Positions 14,701-27,400 of a DNA stretch of 64,000 nt are shown here, piece after piece. Source of the stretch: Campylorhamphus procurvoides. Its lineage: Eukaryota; Chordata; Aves; Passeriformes; Dendrocolaptidae. The stretch is from contig WBMV01002667.1 of NCBI GenBank assembly GCA_013396655.1, forward strand, positions 522,519 to 586,518, written 5' to 3'. The notes beneath the pieces were generated by a model, which searched no databases, had not been told where the DNA came from, and worked only from the letters and a program-made list of their open reading frames with translations. A program made the translations under genes and the position numbers. Each line of letters opens with the position of its first letter. Within the stretch, counting starts at the first letter, position 1.

Positions 14701-17700
14701 CCCCGCAAAGCCCAGCCTGGACCCAGAGTGCCCGACTTGCCGGCATCGCTGAGCCCTCAGAGCAGCTCAGCAAGACCCAAAGCACAACAATGGAAAATAT
14801 TAGAAGCAATTTCAGTGACACAAATCAGGGGTTAGAAGACAGGGGTGTTATTCTTGGCAGTGCCCCAGATTTCGTGAATGAGCTGGACAATTCCCTGCTC
14901 TGTGCTTCAGGCTGGCACATACCGAGTGGAAATCATAATAACCTACTTCCCAGCCCGGGGAGGTGGGGGGGCTGTGGGTCTCCCCCTCTGTGCCCTCCAG
15001 GCCTCCTGCAAATGAGCTCCTAATTCAGAGTGACAGAGCTTAATGCAGTGAAATTTGGGAAAAGGGCAATGACACTGTTCAGGGAAACAGGGAAGAAAGG
15101 ATAAATTACAGAAAGCACCACTGCCTTCTGCTCAAAGGCCAGGGAATGTCCTTAGCAAGGATTTAGTGAGGCAGGATTCTTGGGAAGTCTGAGACATGAG
15201 ACTGAATTAAAAGGAAGAGTGAAGGAGAAAATTATTTCTCCTGCAATGTATGGACTCATCGAGGTACAACCCAGTCCCCCCCTGCATGGGCAGAGATGGG
15301 CTCCCAGGGGAGCACATGATGGACCTTTAACCAACACTGGGCTGGTTTGCAGGTGAGAGGTTCAGAAGTTCAGTCACAGCCTTTCAGCTGACCAAAATAT
15401 GAGCCTCCAGCAGCCAAGAGGTAATGGACAAAGGAAAGCTGCTCACAAGGAAATCAAATGGTCAGCCAGCTGCATTCCCAGCCCAGGCAAGAGCCCATGT
15501 CCTCTGCAGGATTGTGTGGTCAGGGCAGAGCCAGCACTGGCCCCTCCTGCAGAGGCCACAGACCATATTGCAATCATGATCAGGTCACCTGCACTAAATC
15601 TAGTAATGGTCTCCTCTTCAGCCTCTTTACAGCTTTCCTTGTAGCCTTCCTGCTTTTCTGTGTATCTTCTGGGGGTGGCAAGGGCTGGCCCAAGAGCACA
15701 GACTGACTGTCTGCAGCTGAACTCTGGCTCCTCCACACACATCAAGAGTTAGAGACTCAGTGGGACTCTTTTCAACATCTTGAGCTGAAAGTGGAGATCA
15801 CAGGGATTACCAGACACACAGGCCCCTCATCCTAATCACAGAGGGCTTTACCTGTGTTATTGAACCCAGGTGGAATTTAAGTAGCATCTCAGAGGCCACT
15901 TGAAACTGAGCAGCTTAGTCTGAAAGTTAAACTATCAGCAATCAGGCAGGCAGAGAACCTGATGCCATCCTAAAAATGCAAAGGGTGCCTTGACTTCTGA
16001 CCTTTCTCCTTCCCAAACAGATGAATGCTCCAGGACAGAGGGCAATGGAAGGCAACAAGTCATCACCCTTCTGTTACCAGCATAAGAGACAGGACAAAAC
16101 ACAGAACCCAGCCAGGGCTGGGGCACCCTGCAAGGGCTGACAGCCCCAGGGGGGCAGGAGCAATCCTGGCTGTCACCACTTCAGAGAGCACGGGAGCAGA
16201 GGAACAAAGCCAAACATTCTTTGACACCCGTGAGATTTCTGTTTCTGTGAAATTTTCCAACTCTTTCCAAGGCTGTTTGCTCCCAACAGAGCCACCACAT
16301 TCCCAGTACTGTTCTCAGCTCATACCAGCCATTTCCTCACTTGTAAGTGCTTAGAGACTTAAACCTGCATGTGAGGAAGAGGAGGACACCTCAGTTTTGC
16401 TACAGCCTCCAATCTAAACTAAGAGTAAGTACACTTGGTGTTGTGATTGCTCCCTTCTTCCAGGCACCAGGGCAGCTCCGAAAGCCCAAATAACTGGCCT
16501 GAGTTCATACCCATGAGGGTGGTGGGATTTCCATCTCAGAATGGTATTTAACATCACCCTCAGTGTCAGACAGTATGTCATGTTCAAACAAGGAGGCAGC
16601 AGTGGGCCTTGGCCAGCTGCACATGAGCCTGCAGTGCTGAAAAATTCCCCTCACGTGGGTTGGGCTTTTTATTTTTAAGGAAAGGTGATGACCAATCCAG
16701 AATTTGGAGCAAAGAGAGCCCTGCAGTGAGGAGATGCCAAAGAGCAAGATAAGATGTCCTCACTGGAGAGATTCCACTGCATGGTGCCCAGCACCTCTAA
16801 TTGAACTGTGAGCAGTGATGCTCTTCCCTTCCTCAGCACTCCTGGAACACGATCAGTGATCTCTGGAGGCAGATAGGAAGGGCCACAAATCCCTTTGACA
16901 TGTTTTGGCACAGCTTTGTGGCACTCAGCAGTGCTACAGCAGCAAGTGCAGGCTGACTCCAGGCTGCTACACAGAAATCAGAAAATCCTCTGTCATACAG
17001 AACCCCCTGGCTATGTACCACTCCCTCAGCACCTCATCAATATTTACTGACCATCCCCTGCCAGACCTTCCTACACCCTCCTCTGCTCCAGCAGAACATG
17101 TGCCGAGGTCAGAGCCACCAGCAGGAAAAGTCATCACACCCCTGCAAACCAACAGCGAGGAGCTGCTTGGGATGAGGGTTTAGTTACACAGAGCCCAGAC
17201 ACGTTCCCCAGGACAGTCTGTGGATCGGGACAGAAATCCCAGCTTGGGGCATCAGCTACCCCACTGGGGCCAGGCAGAGCTGTGTTATTTGCCCATGGAA
17301 TGCTCCTCCAGCTGCTACTTGGGGGGGATCTGGAAACAGGAAGCACAAGTCCCATTGCCCCCCACCCCTCAGCCCATAACCAGGTGGCTGCTCTCAGCAG
17401 GTCACAAGATGATTCACAGAGCAATGTCACTTGAGTTTCTGTCCCAAACAACCCCCTGCAAGTGCCCCTGCCTGTGCTGAGGGCCCGCAGCACTTGAGAT
17501 ACTCATTTTTCTGTCCCAGAAACAAGGCTACAGCACATCCTGGTTGTGAAGTCAGTGGTATCCAACCAGGGCTGAAAGACTGAAGAGAGACAGAGCTCAC
17601 AGCTCATGGTGCACTTCAAACCCTCCAAAAGCTCAGCAGGAATTCCTGCAGAATTTCTTGAGCTGGTGTCACTCTGCTTTTGGGGCTGACTGTCCCTCTC

Positions 17701-20700
17701 CTCTTTACTCCAGCCCAACCCTGCAGTGAGCAGCCCAAGAGGTCCACTCCCAGCCCTGATGATGGGAAGGATGAGTTCAGAGTGTGCCCTCTGTGAGCAG
17801 CTTTATTTCCTTTTCTCTGCTTCCTTCCTGCATGGAATTACTCACTTCCTTGGCAGGAAAAGTCATTACAGAAGGTGCTTTTCTGAGTTTAGCTGAGGTT
17901 ATTATCTGCTTACTGACAGGGGGTTACAAGGCACTCCTGGAGCTTCCTCTGCCCAGGGCATTGCTCTCCTTTGCTGCAGGCTTTGGAATAGGAAGAATAC
18001 AGATTGGTTGGTTGACACACTCTTTTTTCCTATTTTTTTTTTATAATTGTTTACTTCAAGCATCAAAGCACAGGGAAGGTACATATGGCCTCTGCACAGA
18101 ACAATATGTAACCAGCTCTGAGAGGCATTTTCCTGTATTGGAGCTCAATCCCAATCCCAATCCTAACTGCCTTCACAATGGATCTGCCCCTGGTTGGCTC
18201 TCATTCCCCTGATGGTAATGCATGTCAGATCCCAAATGCTTTGCTGGTTCTCCGGCCTATAACTTACATCTAAAGCTGCTTTTCTGTGGAAAGGCTAGAG
18301 AGCACCTCCAAGGTCTAAATCAGAAAAGAATTAAGCACTGAGGCAGAGGATTAACCCCACAGCACCAGGAGTGTGTGTGGCTCTGGAGAGGAATGACGTT
18401 CCATTCTACACATAAACTCAGATAAACCTTTGTTTCACTCAAGAGAAGATTTTTCTTTGCTCTCAGCATCTCAAAAGCACAGTTTCCAGTTAAATGTTTC
18501 CCCAGCTGGATGTGGCTGCAGTGTTTGGGGGAAGTAGCTGGGAGCAACAAAGCAGCTGCCTCTCATGTCGGGCAGAGAACTCTGGAGGGGAATGGGGAAT
18601 GTGGGGCCCATGGGGATAAAACTGCCTCTGTCTTCTGCAACAACAGCACAAAATCATCTTATAGACTAATATTTGCACATTCCCAGCCTGACTCATGTGC
18701 AAACCTGAATACATATCACAGCTTCCTGCACAGCTGGGAAGGAGACACTTCCATGCCTGTTTGGCAGAGAACTGCACTTGGAAGAGAGCAGGAATCCAGC
18801 CACAGAACCCCAAAGTCTCAGGTTCTGGGTCTCCACTCCAGCCCCCCTGAGTGCCACCCCTTCCCCCATGGCTGTGTGCTCTCTCCTCTGAGGCTGATGC
18901 TGTGACATCCCTTGCTGGATCCCACCATCCTGAACCCAGGATTGCCCTTTGGATACAGGAGAGAGCAGGCAAAGGGGTGGATGCAGAGATCCCAAACCTC
19001 TCACAGGAGCAGCTCAAACTCATGGGTCATAAAACAACAGACAGACCCCCCAACACACACACACACCTTCCCGCTGGAGTTTCCAGAGTTTCAGCCAATG
19101 GCACCATTTGAAACACCAGTTTGGGCTTGATTTTAAATGCTTAGTAACATTTGGCAAGTGGATAAATGACTGGGACCCAGAAACCCTTTTGTGCTGCAAT
19201 GTGGAAATCCTCCAAAAATGGAAAGCAACACAACAAAGCGCTTCCCAGGAAGCCCGAGCAGAATCCTTCTGATGCACAGTTAAAGGAAATAAAAATAATA
19301 ACAATAACAATATTAATAATAAAGAGAGAAAAAACACCACACCAAAACAAAAAAACCCATCACTTCCCTTTAAAGACATTTTTAAAGACATTTAAAGATA
19401 CTTTTACAGCCTTTACTGCAGGCCCTGGAATTGAAATGACCACCCTCAGCCAAAAGTAAAGACCCTCACGTGAGCATTGCGACACTTACGGTGCAGACAC
19501 CCGTCCTCCCCTGAGAGCTGGGACCATCCTGGGCAACACCTGTACGTGGTCTGGGATCTCACCTGGTACAGCTGCCTGTAGCCCGTGTAATACACAACTC
19601 TGAAACACAACAATGAGAAATCCCCAGCCAAGGTCAACTCCTGCAGTACAAGGATGCTGCAAAGAACACAAGCTGTAACTTGAAGTGTGGAGGTAAAGAA
19701 AATGGGAAATTGTGTTTTCTAAAGTGCTGATGTTTTCCACCTGGTCTGGCAATGATCACTGATGCTGAAAATACTCCTAATTTACTCTAATTGGGAACAC
19801 AAGAGACAAGTGCCCAGGTCCTCATAACACCCCAGACTCTTTTCTTTTCTAGCATGTTACACAGCCCTGAAATCCTCTCTTACACTTTCTCAAAAAGGAA
19901 ATGTAAATTTTAAGAACAACGGGTATTTCAGCTTTAGTGAGCAGGAGCAGGTGTCTCCAAGGGTCTGCTGAGCTAAAAAATCACTAGAATCCTGATGGCA
20001 ACACCAAGCTCCTCCAAAAGCTGTGTTGTACATAACATGGCTCCACAGCATGGCAGGGGATGCTGAGGATCCCTTTAACTACTCCGAGTAGTTTCCTCCA
20101 GGGTGGGAGCTGGGGGAGTAAAGCAGGGGCTCATCTGAAGTGTAAATAAATAAAAGCGACACATTTTTCCCGGAAATTCAGTGTTGTGTGTTTGTGAAAA
20201 TTAAAACACAGATGAAACTTTTGAAGCTGCTTTTTAAGAAACTCTGCTGGCAGAACATGAAACTGCTCCACCAAAGCAAATCAGGCAAACAACAACAAAT
20301 ATTTGGCACAGCAGATGTGTTGTGCGTGTCCACTGAAAATATTTATCCTAACTCGGTGGAGTTGTTTGATTTCATCTGAACACTTCTACAAAAACACCCC
20401 AAATAATGGTGAACCATTAACTCCTGGGAAGGAAACCTTCAGATTCCTCAGTGCCAACCAGCACATGGAAGCACAGCTGAGAAAAATAAAAGCAGATATC
20501 ATTTTTTAATGTTTTGTATGAGCTGTTAGCAAATTATGAAGGAAATAGTTCTGTTCCAGAAGCAGCTGAGAAAGCCATTTACAGGCACTAGACTCAGATC
20601 CATCTGGATGCTCTTGGTACCAGGAGCTCTCTCCATCCCAGTGCAGAGAGGTCAGGGGGCAGTGGGAATGAGAAGGGGAGATGGTGGGTGAAGGTTGGTG

Positions 20701-23700
20701 TGAACATAACAAGGAAGCTCAGAAATGACGAGGAACAGGTAGAAATAGTAAGGTAGGACAGCTCAGGGCTGATCCCGGGCTCCCTGAGCTGTATCACCCC
20801 CACACACCCAGGCAGCTCCATCAGATACTTCACATCCTCCAAGCCAGCCCAGGCTGTTCTCAAGGAAAGGCAAATATTGTGACAGCCTCAGTGCCTGTGG
20901 GTATCAGGGTGCTGCAGATGGGAAAGAGCCACACAGGAGATACTTTATCTTCAGTGTTTCGGTTTTCTTTTGTGTTTCTGGAAGTCCCTGGCACAGAAAA
21001 TGTTGAACAAGCCAGAACTAATGGAACCCAGGAAATCCTGCTGTTCGTCCTGCTGCTGGAAAATCCCCTCCCAGCCCCTCTGGGGTATCACTGTTGTTCC
21101 TCCCAGCTTGGTTATGGAGTGCTGAGCAAAGCTACCTGCTGTCATTGCTCACTGGGAAGCTGCACAGTCAGGAGCAAACCCATCCCTTCACCAGGAGCAA
21201 ACCCATCCCTTCACCAGGAACAAACCCATCCCTTCACCAGGAACAAACCCATTCCTTCACCAGGAACAAACCCATCCCTTCACCAGGAACAAACCCATCC
21301 CTTCACCAAGAACACAGAGCAGCACAGCCCAAGGATGCTCCATTCAGCTGCTGCTGGTTTTCCCAGTCACCTCCAGTACTCAAAGGCACTGAGGCGAATT
21401 TCAGGCCAGACCCTGGAGCTGTGAATACACTTCCTGAGCCCCACACTGCCAGAGCCAGGTCCAACTGGAGCAGCTCCAGAGGGTGAGACGGAGGCTCCAC
21501 AGAGTCCCCGTGGGCACTGCCCTTGATTACTCGGCACGAGGGAGCTTGGCAGGAGAGCTCCCAGCTATTGGAACAGGCTTGCTGAAATGGGAACTCCCAG
21601 AAGTTTAGAGTGCAGGGATCTGGGACAAAATCTTGCCCGAGGAATGTGGTGCTTTCACAGTGCCTGGGGTGAAATCCCTCACAGGCTTCTCCTCTGTGTT
21701 TTCATCAGGAATAGAGCTTTAGCACTGGGCTGTTCTGATATTTAGAGCGAAGCAGGACAGAAAGTTATTTCATTTCATTCCTTTGATTTATGATGTCAAA
21801 ACCAGCCATTAAAGAGCTGAAGGGACAGCTGGGACTGAAGAGCTACGAGCCTTTGAAGTAGAAGCAGACAGGGCACCCTTCCTTTCAAAGCCTTCCCTTA
21901 AAACACAGCCAAAAGCCAGACTCTGCTTCTTTGTTACCACGACAAGGATCTCATCACCAGGGTAATTACTGGCAATTACAGGTTAGGAGGAATTCCTAAA
22001 GTCAGGACTTAAAAGCTGTCTCGAGTCCAAGATGTTTCTTTAAGAGGACAACTATCATTATTATTCTGTAAAGGCTTGTAACTGCCTAATGAGCCCGGAA
22101 AGGCAGGTGGAGGACGGAAGCAGCTTGGGCACGTTGTAGTTTGGCTGCTGGGTAGGTAAGAAAAGTTCTTTATTTGGACTGTAACCCATGTTCAGAGCCC
22201 TCCTTGCACAGGCCCTCCTGCCTGGGCTCCCAGCTCTGGACTGTGGGGAACTCAAGGGATGCTATGAGTACATTCAAACTCCCTGCTTTCCCATGCAAGC
22301 CCAATGATCTGTACACTCTTCTCCCGTGGACCTGAGCATGGTCCAGCTCATGGAGAGAAGGGAAGATGGTGAACCTGCAGCAAAACCTGCTGAGCACCAC
22401 CTCTACAGTCCCTATCCTCACAGGTGGACTTACACCACCCCATCACCTGCACTATGGCCACCTTTATGATTATTTTTAGACAATAGCCCTCCTGCCATCA
22501 GCTCTGTGAGACAATAGGCACTGAGATGCTTTGAAGCGGAGACATCTGAAGATACAGGAATAACACACGTGATGTGAACAAGTCATTTCAATAACATAGT
22601 TGGATCATAGGAAACAGATGTCATACATTGTTGGAAGATGGGAAACAGCCCACCATGAGGGCAAAGCTTCTTTAGAACACAAGTGATGTATCTTCTCTTC
22701 AGGAATTTCTTAACAGCTTAAAAACTCTGTGCCTCAGAGATGCCAGGTAGGGTCAGAAGCCTTTGGCAGACACCAAGCAAGCATCAGGTTCACTTCCCTG
22801 CTGCTGCTGGGGAGAAGGAGTCACTTTTCATCCCACAAGGAGCAACCCAAGCCAGAAGGAAGAGCACCTACCTCCTCTCGTAGCCCGTGCACCACGGCCG
22901 GCCCCCACAGTCCTGCTTCCACACCTTCACAGCACGGGTCAGTGCCTGGACACACGGCTGCTGCTGCCCCACGACCACCAGCTCCTGCTCTGCACAGACA
23001 TTCGCCCTGGGACACAGAAACAGAGAGGTACAGAGGGGTCTGGAAGGGTAGGGGGGCATACAGAGGGGTACAGGGGTGTCCAGGGTGCTCCCACTGCCCA
23101 AGCAGGCTCCTGCTGTGGGCAGCTGTATTTCCTGCTGACAGGGCAGGAAGGTCTTGGGCAATCCTCAGCAATCCTCAGAATCTGCCTCCTCAATTAGTTA
23201 AATCGCTGCAGGGAAAAGAAATTGTGCCAGGTCAACCAGCCACAGTGATGGTTTCTTACTCATTCAGAATTAAGACAAATTCCATTAAATAAAAGGAACA
23301 TATATAATGTAGTAAGAAAATAAGGAAAATACCACTTGCACGTTGTTTCTTCTCTAATCCTGACTCTCTCCAAGCACAAGTCAGTGATTTTAACTAAGAA
23401 TAAAGAAGGAAACATTTGCCCCTGACTCCGTAAGCCACGAGCCACTCAGTATTTGGGACTGCTCCTGCTGCTACCAATGCTTCCAATGGGACCCAGAGTT
23501 TTCACAAAGGTACTTTCTATGAAAGAAGTGAAACGAAATAATTTGGACATGGTGAAGCTCAGAGATTGCAGCTGGCATCCGACTGCACTGGGTCACTTGA
23601 TTCCAACTGTGACACATTGGCACACAGCTCAGCTCCAGTGCCTCGTCCAAGAAGTCCTGAAAGTAACTCTCAGGGCAGGAGCACAAAGCCTCTGATGTGG

Positions 23701-24421
23701 GGATAAAAAGCAGTTTCTTGCAAAACCTTCATCTGCTAAAGGACCCCTTTTATTGAAGAATTAAACCCCTCAGGGAGGGCGGGTTGGAGTCGGTGCCCCA
23801 CAGCACCCCGGCTCCATGGACAAAGGGAATTAGAGCCATCCCCTGACTCTGAGAGACCATCTTCTGGCAGGAGGCCAAATTTTCAAGGAAGTTTTCCAAA
23901 GCAGCCAAATGATTAACACCAAACTGTAAGTGTAAAATGTAATTAAAAAGAGCAGCCTACGTGCTGCTGGAGTAACAGCAGCAGGCAGGGAGGAACGTGG
24001 AATTAGAAAGATCAGTGAAGTGCCATAAAAACAGCAGGTCCGGGAAGAAAGGGCAAACTCTTCAGAGAAGAATCACCTCTTTCACTCAGTCACACAACAG
24101 CAGCATTTCAGTGAAACCCCAGAGTTCCCTCCTACAAGCAAAGATTATCCAGGTTTTCATTTGCTATTCCCCTTTTTGCACATCTGGTAGTAAATAAAGA
24201 AAGCCACAACAGCCCCCGCTCCCCTTCACACTCTGCTCCTCACTTCTTTCTTGATATGAAAACACTGTATTTGGCTCCTGCTTTTCTGTTCCCTGCCCGA
24301 TAAAACCTCTCCGGAACTCTTTTCTTCCTACTCACATGTGGGGCTGCAGTTTGCTCGCAGAAGCCAGCGGAGATATTCGCAGCGCCAGGATGAATGACAG
24401 TGCCACCGCAGGAAACTCCAT
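11677..24421 (-). CDS. MEGF6: MEGF6, 5' part (coding exons 1-4; gene continues left of window)
   Basis: This gene encodes a secreted or extracellular-matrix multiple-EGF protein. Four coding exons on the minus strand (24421-24336, 23006-22872, 19599-19490, 11781-11677) join in phase into 145 residues plus one base. Residues 1 to about 22 form a signal peptide. Residues 33-108 form an EMI domain with the expected seven cysteines (33, 47, 62, 68, 95, 96, 108) and an RCCPGW core. Residues 113-143 form the first EGF repeat, with six cysteines at 113, 118, 124, 132, 134 and 143. The VCAEQEL start of the EMI domain, the EMI-then-EGF order and the neighbour TPRG1L point to MEGF6 rather than MEGF10/11 or EMID genes. 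The frame leaves exon 4 with one base (G), which fits a following DVDEC-type calcium-binding EGF exon. No such exon is visible in 1-11,676, so the remaining EGF repeats must lie outside. Gene identity is inferred from family knowledge and synteny; the exon structure is read directly. Confidence 0.93.
11782..19489 (-). other. MEGF6 intron 3
   Basis: 7.7-kb intron with a GTAAGTG donor at its 19.5-kb end and a TTGCAG acceptor next to 11,781. It contains a short (CA)n run near 19,053-19,067. I saw no further exon, RNA gene or clear transposon. Confidence 0.75.
19490..19599 (-). CDS. MEGF6: MEGF6 coding exon 3 (second half of EMI domain)
   Basis: A 110-nt exon with a TTTCAG acceptor and a GTAAGTG donor. 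It encodes residues 75-110, including VVYYTGYRQLYQV and the paired cysteines of YRCCPGWSQ. The YTGYRQ stretch followed by RCCPGW is typical of EMI domains in EGF-repeat proteins. It leaves with one base (C), completed by CC of exon 4 as Pro111. Confidence 0.92.
19600..22871 (-). other. MEGF6 intron 2
   Basis: 3.3-kb intron splitting the EMI domain. Apart from the 23-bp minisatellite at 21.17 kb it shows no recognisable feature. Confidence 0.75.
21170..21307. repeat. 23-bp minisatellite, six copies
   Basis: Six head-to-tail copies of a 23-bp unit (AGGAACAAACCCATCCCTTC + ACC). The first two copies have AGGAGC instead of AGGAAC, and the fourth has CATTCC instead of CATCCC. A seventh copy decays after AAGAACA. 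23 is not a multiple of 3, so each frame cycles through the same peptides. The open frames across it are a product of the repeat, not genes. Confidence 0.95.
22872..23006 (-). CDS. MEGF6: MEGF6 coding exon 2 (first half of EMI domain)
   Basis: A 135-nt exon with a CCCAG acceptor and a GTAGGT donor. It encodes residues 30-73, beginning ANVCAEQELVVVG and ending WCTGYER. It carries EMI cysteines 33, 47, 62 and 68. It enters with one base and leaves with two (AG), completed as Arg by the A at the start of exon 3. Confidence 0.92.
23007..24335 (-). other. MEGF6 intron 1
   Basis: 1.3-kb intron between the signal-peptide exon and the EMI domain, with a GTGAGT donor and a CCCAG acceptor. I see nothing else in it. 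Confidence 0.75.
24336..24421 (-). CDS. MEGF6: MEGF6 coding exon 1 (signal peptide)
   Basis: The start codon is at 24421-24419 in a good Kozak context (G at -3, G at +4). It is followed by a hydrophobic leader, MEFPAVALSFILALRI, then SPLASASKLQPH. The exon ends in AT before a GTGAGT donor at 24335. AT joins the G that opens exon 2, giving ATG (Met29) and the sequence LQPHMANVCAEQE. The longer overlapping frames on the same strand lack a signal peptide and do not splice in phase. Confidence 0.87.
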
Positions 24422-27400
24422 CGCAAGTGCTCCTCGCCCTCCAGGTGCTGCCAGCGGGTGCCCAGGGAATGCCACAGCCCACTTCGGCACGGCTCGCCAG
24501 TTCCTCCACCTCGCAGGCAGATCCTGCTGCCTCCCGCTCCCAACTTGCCGGTGTCTCTCCTTCTAAAGGACAAATCTATAGGAACACAGGGGAGTTCTCG
24601 CGGGGGGAAAGCGGATTTATCATTCCTGGATGCTTTCTCCCTCTTGGGTTCATTCAACGAGTTTCTTCAGTCCATGGGAAATAATCACAGTGCAGGTCGC
24701 TGCTCGGTTTTTTCCCCCAACCAAACCTGGCTTCTCATGCTCATTTGCTCCCAGTGAAATGCACTGAAGTGACTTTTCCTTCTGGGATTTGCTTCCTGAC
24801 AAAGCCCAAAGACCTGGGGGCTCACAAGACCTGGGTTGTGTCCAGCAGCACAGCCCCATGTGTGTTGAGCTGCTGCGGAGCTGAGATCCCCTTCCCAAGG
24901 CACTACGAAAACCAGCACTTGGCAAGAGGAAGGAAGGAAGAAGGAGGGGAGCTATCCTGGCAGGAGAATCCCACCTCCCAGGGGCTCTTCCCGAAGCACA
25001 GGGGGTGCTCCTTCACTCCGGCTGCAGAGGTAGAGGCATCCTCCTGCCGCACCTTCCTCCGGAGCCGGGCGCGAGTAACTCCGCAGACACGTCCACACAC
25101 ACCGGAGCAGCTTCCCTGCAGCTCACGGGACTCACAAAACTTCCCCCGGCTTTTCCCAGGTCCGGCTCCTTTCCCTCACATGCTCTCCTGGTTCTTTCCT
25201 CGCTGTCAGTCAGAAATCCCTCCCACCAGCGGTGCCCAGCCCCGAGCAGAGGAGGGGGATGGAGCAGCGATGGTTCGGGTCTGCTCCTCCACAGGCGGCT
25301 CTTTTGCACTCCCCAAGGCCAGCTCCGGACACACCGCCCAAAATCCCTTTCCCAGCAGCTCTAAAAACACCCGACAGAGAGTCAGTCTTCCCTCCGTACT
25401 CTAACAGATAACTAAATTGATCCCTTCCCAAGGAAATTCCGCTGACAGGGACACTTCCAGCTGCACGCTGCAGCTGGCACAGCGGGATGGGGAGGTGAGC
25501 GGAGCAGGGATGCTGCACTGAACCTCTCCAGCCTCGAGAACCTGCCAGGACATCCTTCCCAAGGGCGAGGAGGAACCAGAGCAGTAGCCGGGCACTCCCG
25601 CGGGACACTCCGGGGCACACCCGGCCTCTGGCAGGTGCTGATTTCCATCACAAGAAGGTCTGAAAAGTTTCATGGACTTACTTTGCTGCTGAAGGACAAC
25701 CATTAATCAAGACTGAAGTCCCCAAGGGCCATGCCCATAATCTGGTGGCTCTTGGAAGAAACTGAGGCAGCTGCTCCTGACACCAGAACGCTCCCAAGGT
25801 CACAGCAGTGCCATAAATCGCACAGGTCAAAGAAAAGAGCAGGTGAGGGGGGTTAATGCTTCAACTTAGCAGTAAAATATCTGCCAGGCCTAACAGATGG
25901 GAAGAAAACATCCTTCATTCTTCTTCGGGAAGAAAGGCAGCTACATAAAGATGTTTTATAACGACAGAGAGAGCTCCAGCATACAATAAATCCAAGCCTC
26001 TGTTTTCCTGCCCAGCATTTAAAAGTTAGGACTTCTCTTACAGTAGGAAACAGGCTGCTGCTCCCAGTTAGACTTCGAGGGATCCCTCCCAATGGGCAGG
26101 GACTGGGCAGAGCCGGGAGCCGAGCTCCCTCTCCAGGACACGGCTCGGGGCCAGGAATGGGGATTGATCAGTCCAGCCACAGCTCCCACACTGTCTCAGG
26201 TGACACGCCTGGCTGCCACATGGGCAGGACACAACTCACTGCTCCGTCCTGGCTGGCCTGGCATGGTCACCCTCCCAGTCACAGCCCCTCCAGCAGGCTG
26301 CCTGCAGGGAGAAAGGGAAGCTCCAATGGGAAAAGCTGCACGTGGAGCGCAACAGGAGGAGTGACCAAGCATAAAATCAGCTCTGCAGATCTTTTATAAT
26401 CTCTTTACAGACAGCAGTGAAGTTTCCCACCTAAACAGACCCATGTGAGCAAGGGCTGCAGAGAACACAGCAGGGAAGTTGTGGGACATGTGAGAGTAAG
26501 ATATCTGAAACCCAATGCTGTCTGTGAAGTCAATTTAGTATGTTTTCAATTTTATATCGTTTCCCAGCACAGGCGCCTGCCAAGGATGTCATCCTCTGGC
26601 TCCGGGTAAAACAGCACTGAAAGTGGTCCAAGATTCGATACAGTTCCATAAATAGCGATGATAATATCTGCAGTCACGCCAGAGACCACAGAAACCGAAA
26701 CATTAACATGCCGTTCATTCCCAGCGTTGTTTAATCTTCACTGTCGAGCATGCTGGATGCAACATGGGCATCAGGGCTCTCAAATCACAGTCCTGTCCCC
26801 AGTCCTGCACTGCTCTGGTACTTTCCCAGGCTCTGACCTGGTGGTATTTAAGGATGTCATACATGTGATCCAGATTTGCTTCACAGGAGCTCTGACTGGC
26901 CGCTGTAGGTCCACAAATTCGCTTTGTGGGTACATCAGACTCCTTCAGACCACCTAGGCAGAGCAGAGCATCATTTTGGCTAAGCTCAGGGCTTCCCACT
27001 ATACTCTCTGTGCTGTGTGCATGTGCTTGTCTTCCTCAGCCCCAAAAGTCCACAGCAGAGCCAAGACAGACCTCGTACACCTCTGGGAGTGGCACCTGGT
27101 ACCTCGTACAGTCCCAGGTGTGCGGCAGCAGCTACACCTCGTACCTAATACAGCTCCAGGCAAGGGACAGTGACAGCACCCACCACCTCGTACAGTCTCG
27201 GGTGTGTGATGGTGACTGTACCCGATACAGTCCCGGGGGTGTGATGGTGACGGCACCTGGCACCTAATACAGCTCTGGGCAAGCGACAGTGACAGCATCC
27301 ACCACTTCCCATCTCCGCGGTGTCCGATGGTGACGCACCCCTTGCCCCGACAGCGCGGAGCGGGAATCGCTGCCACTCCCTGCATCCCGCATCCCGCATC

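Noticed and set aside
20879..21486. Plus-strand open frames across the 23-bp repeat (181 and 130 codons)
   Set aside because: They consist of minisatellite translated in different phases (TNPSLHQEQ-type words) inside a MEGF6 intron.
1..24421. miR-551a precursor, expected inside MEGF6 in mammals
   Set aside because: I searched both strands for the conserved mature core (GACCCACTCTTGG and its complement) and did not see it. It may lie in a part of MEGF6 outside the window or be absent.
24328..24657. 109-codon minus-strand open frame overlapping MEGF6 exon 1
   Set aside because: It has no signal peptide, no domain and no in-phase splice to the EMI exons. It is a by-product of GC-rich sequence in another frame.
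26926..27267. 113-codon plus-strand open frame with repeating LVQSxVC-like words
   Set aside because: It is encoded by the tandem DNA repeat upstream of TPRG1L. The periodicity of the peptide follows the DNA repeat, and both strands are open.
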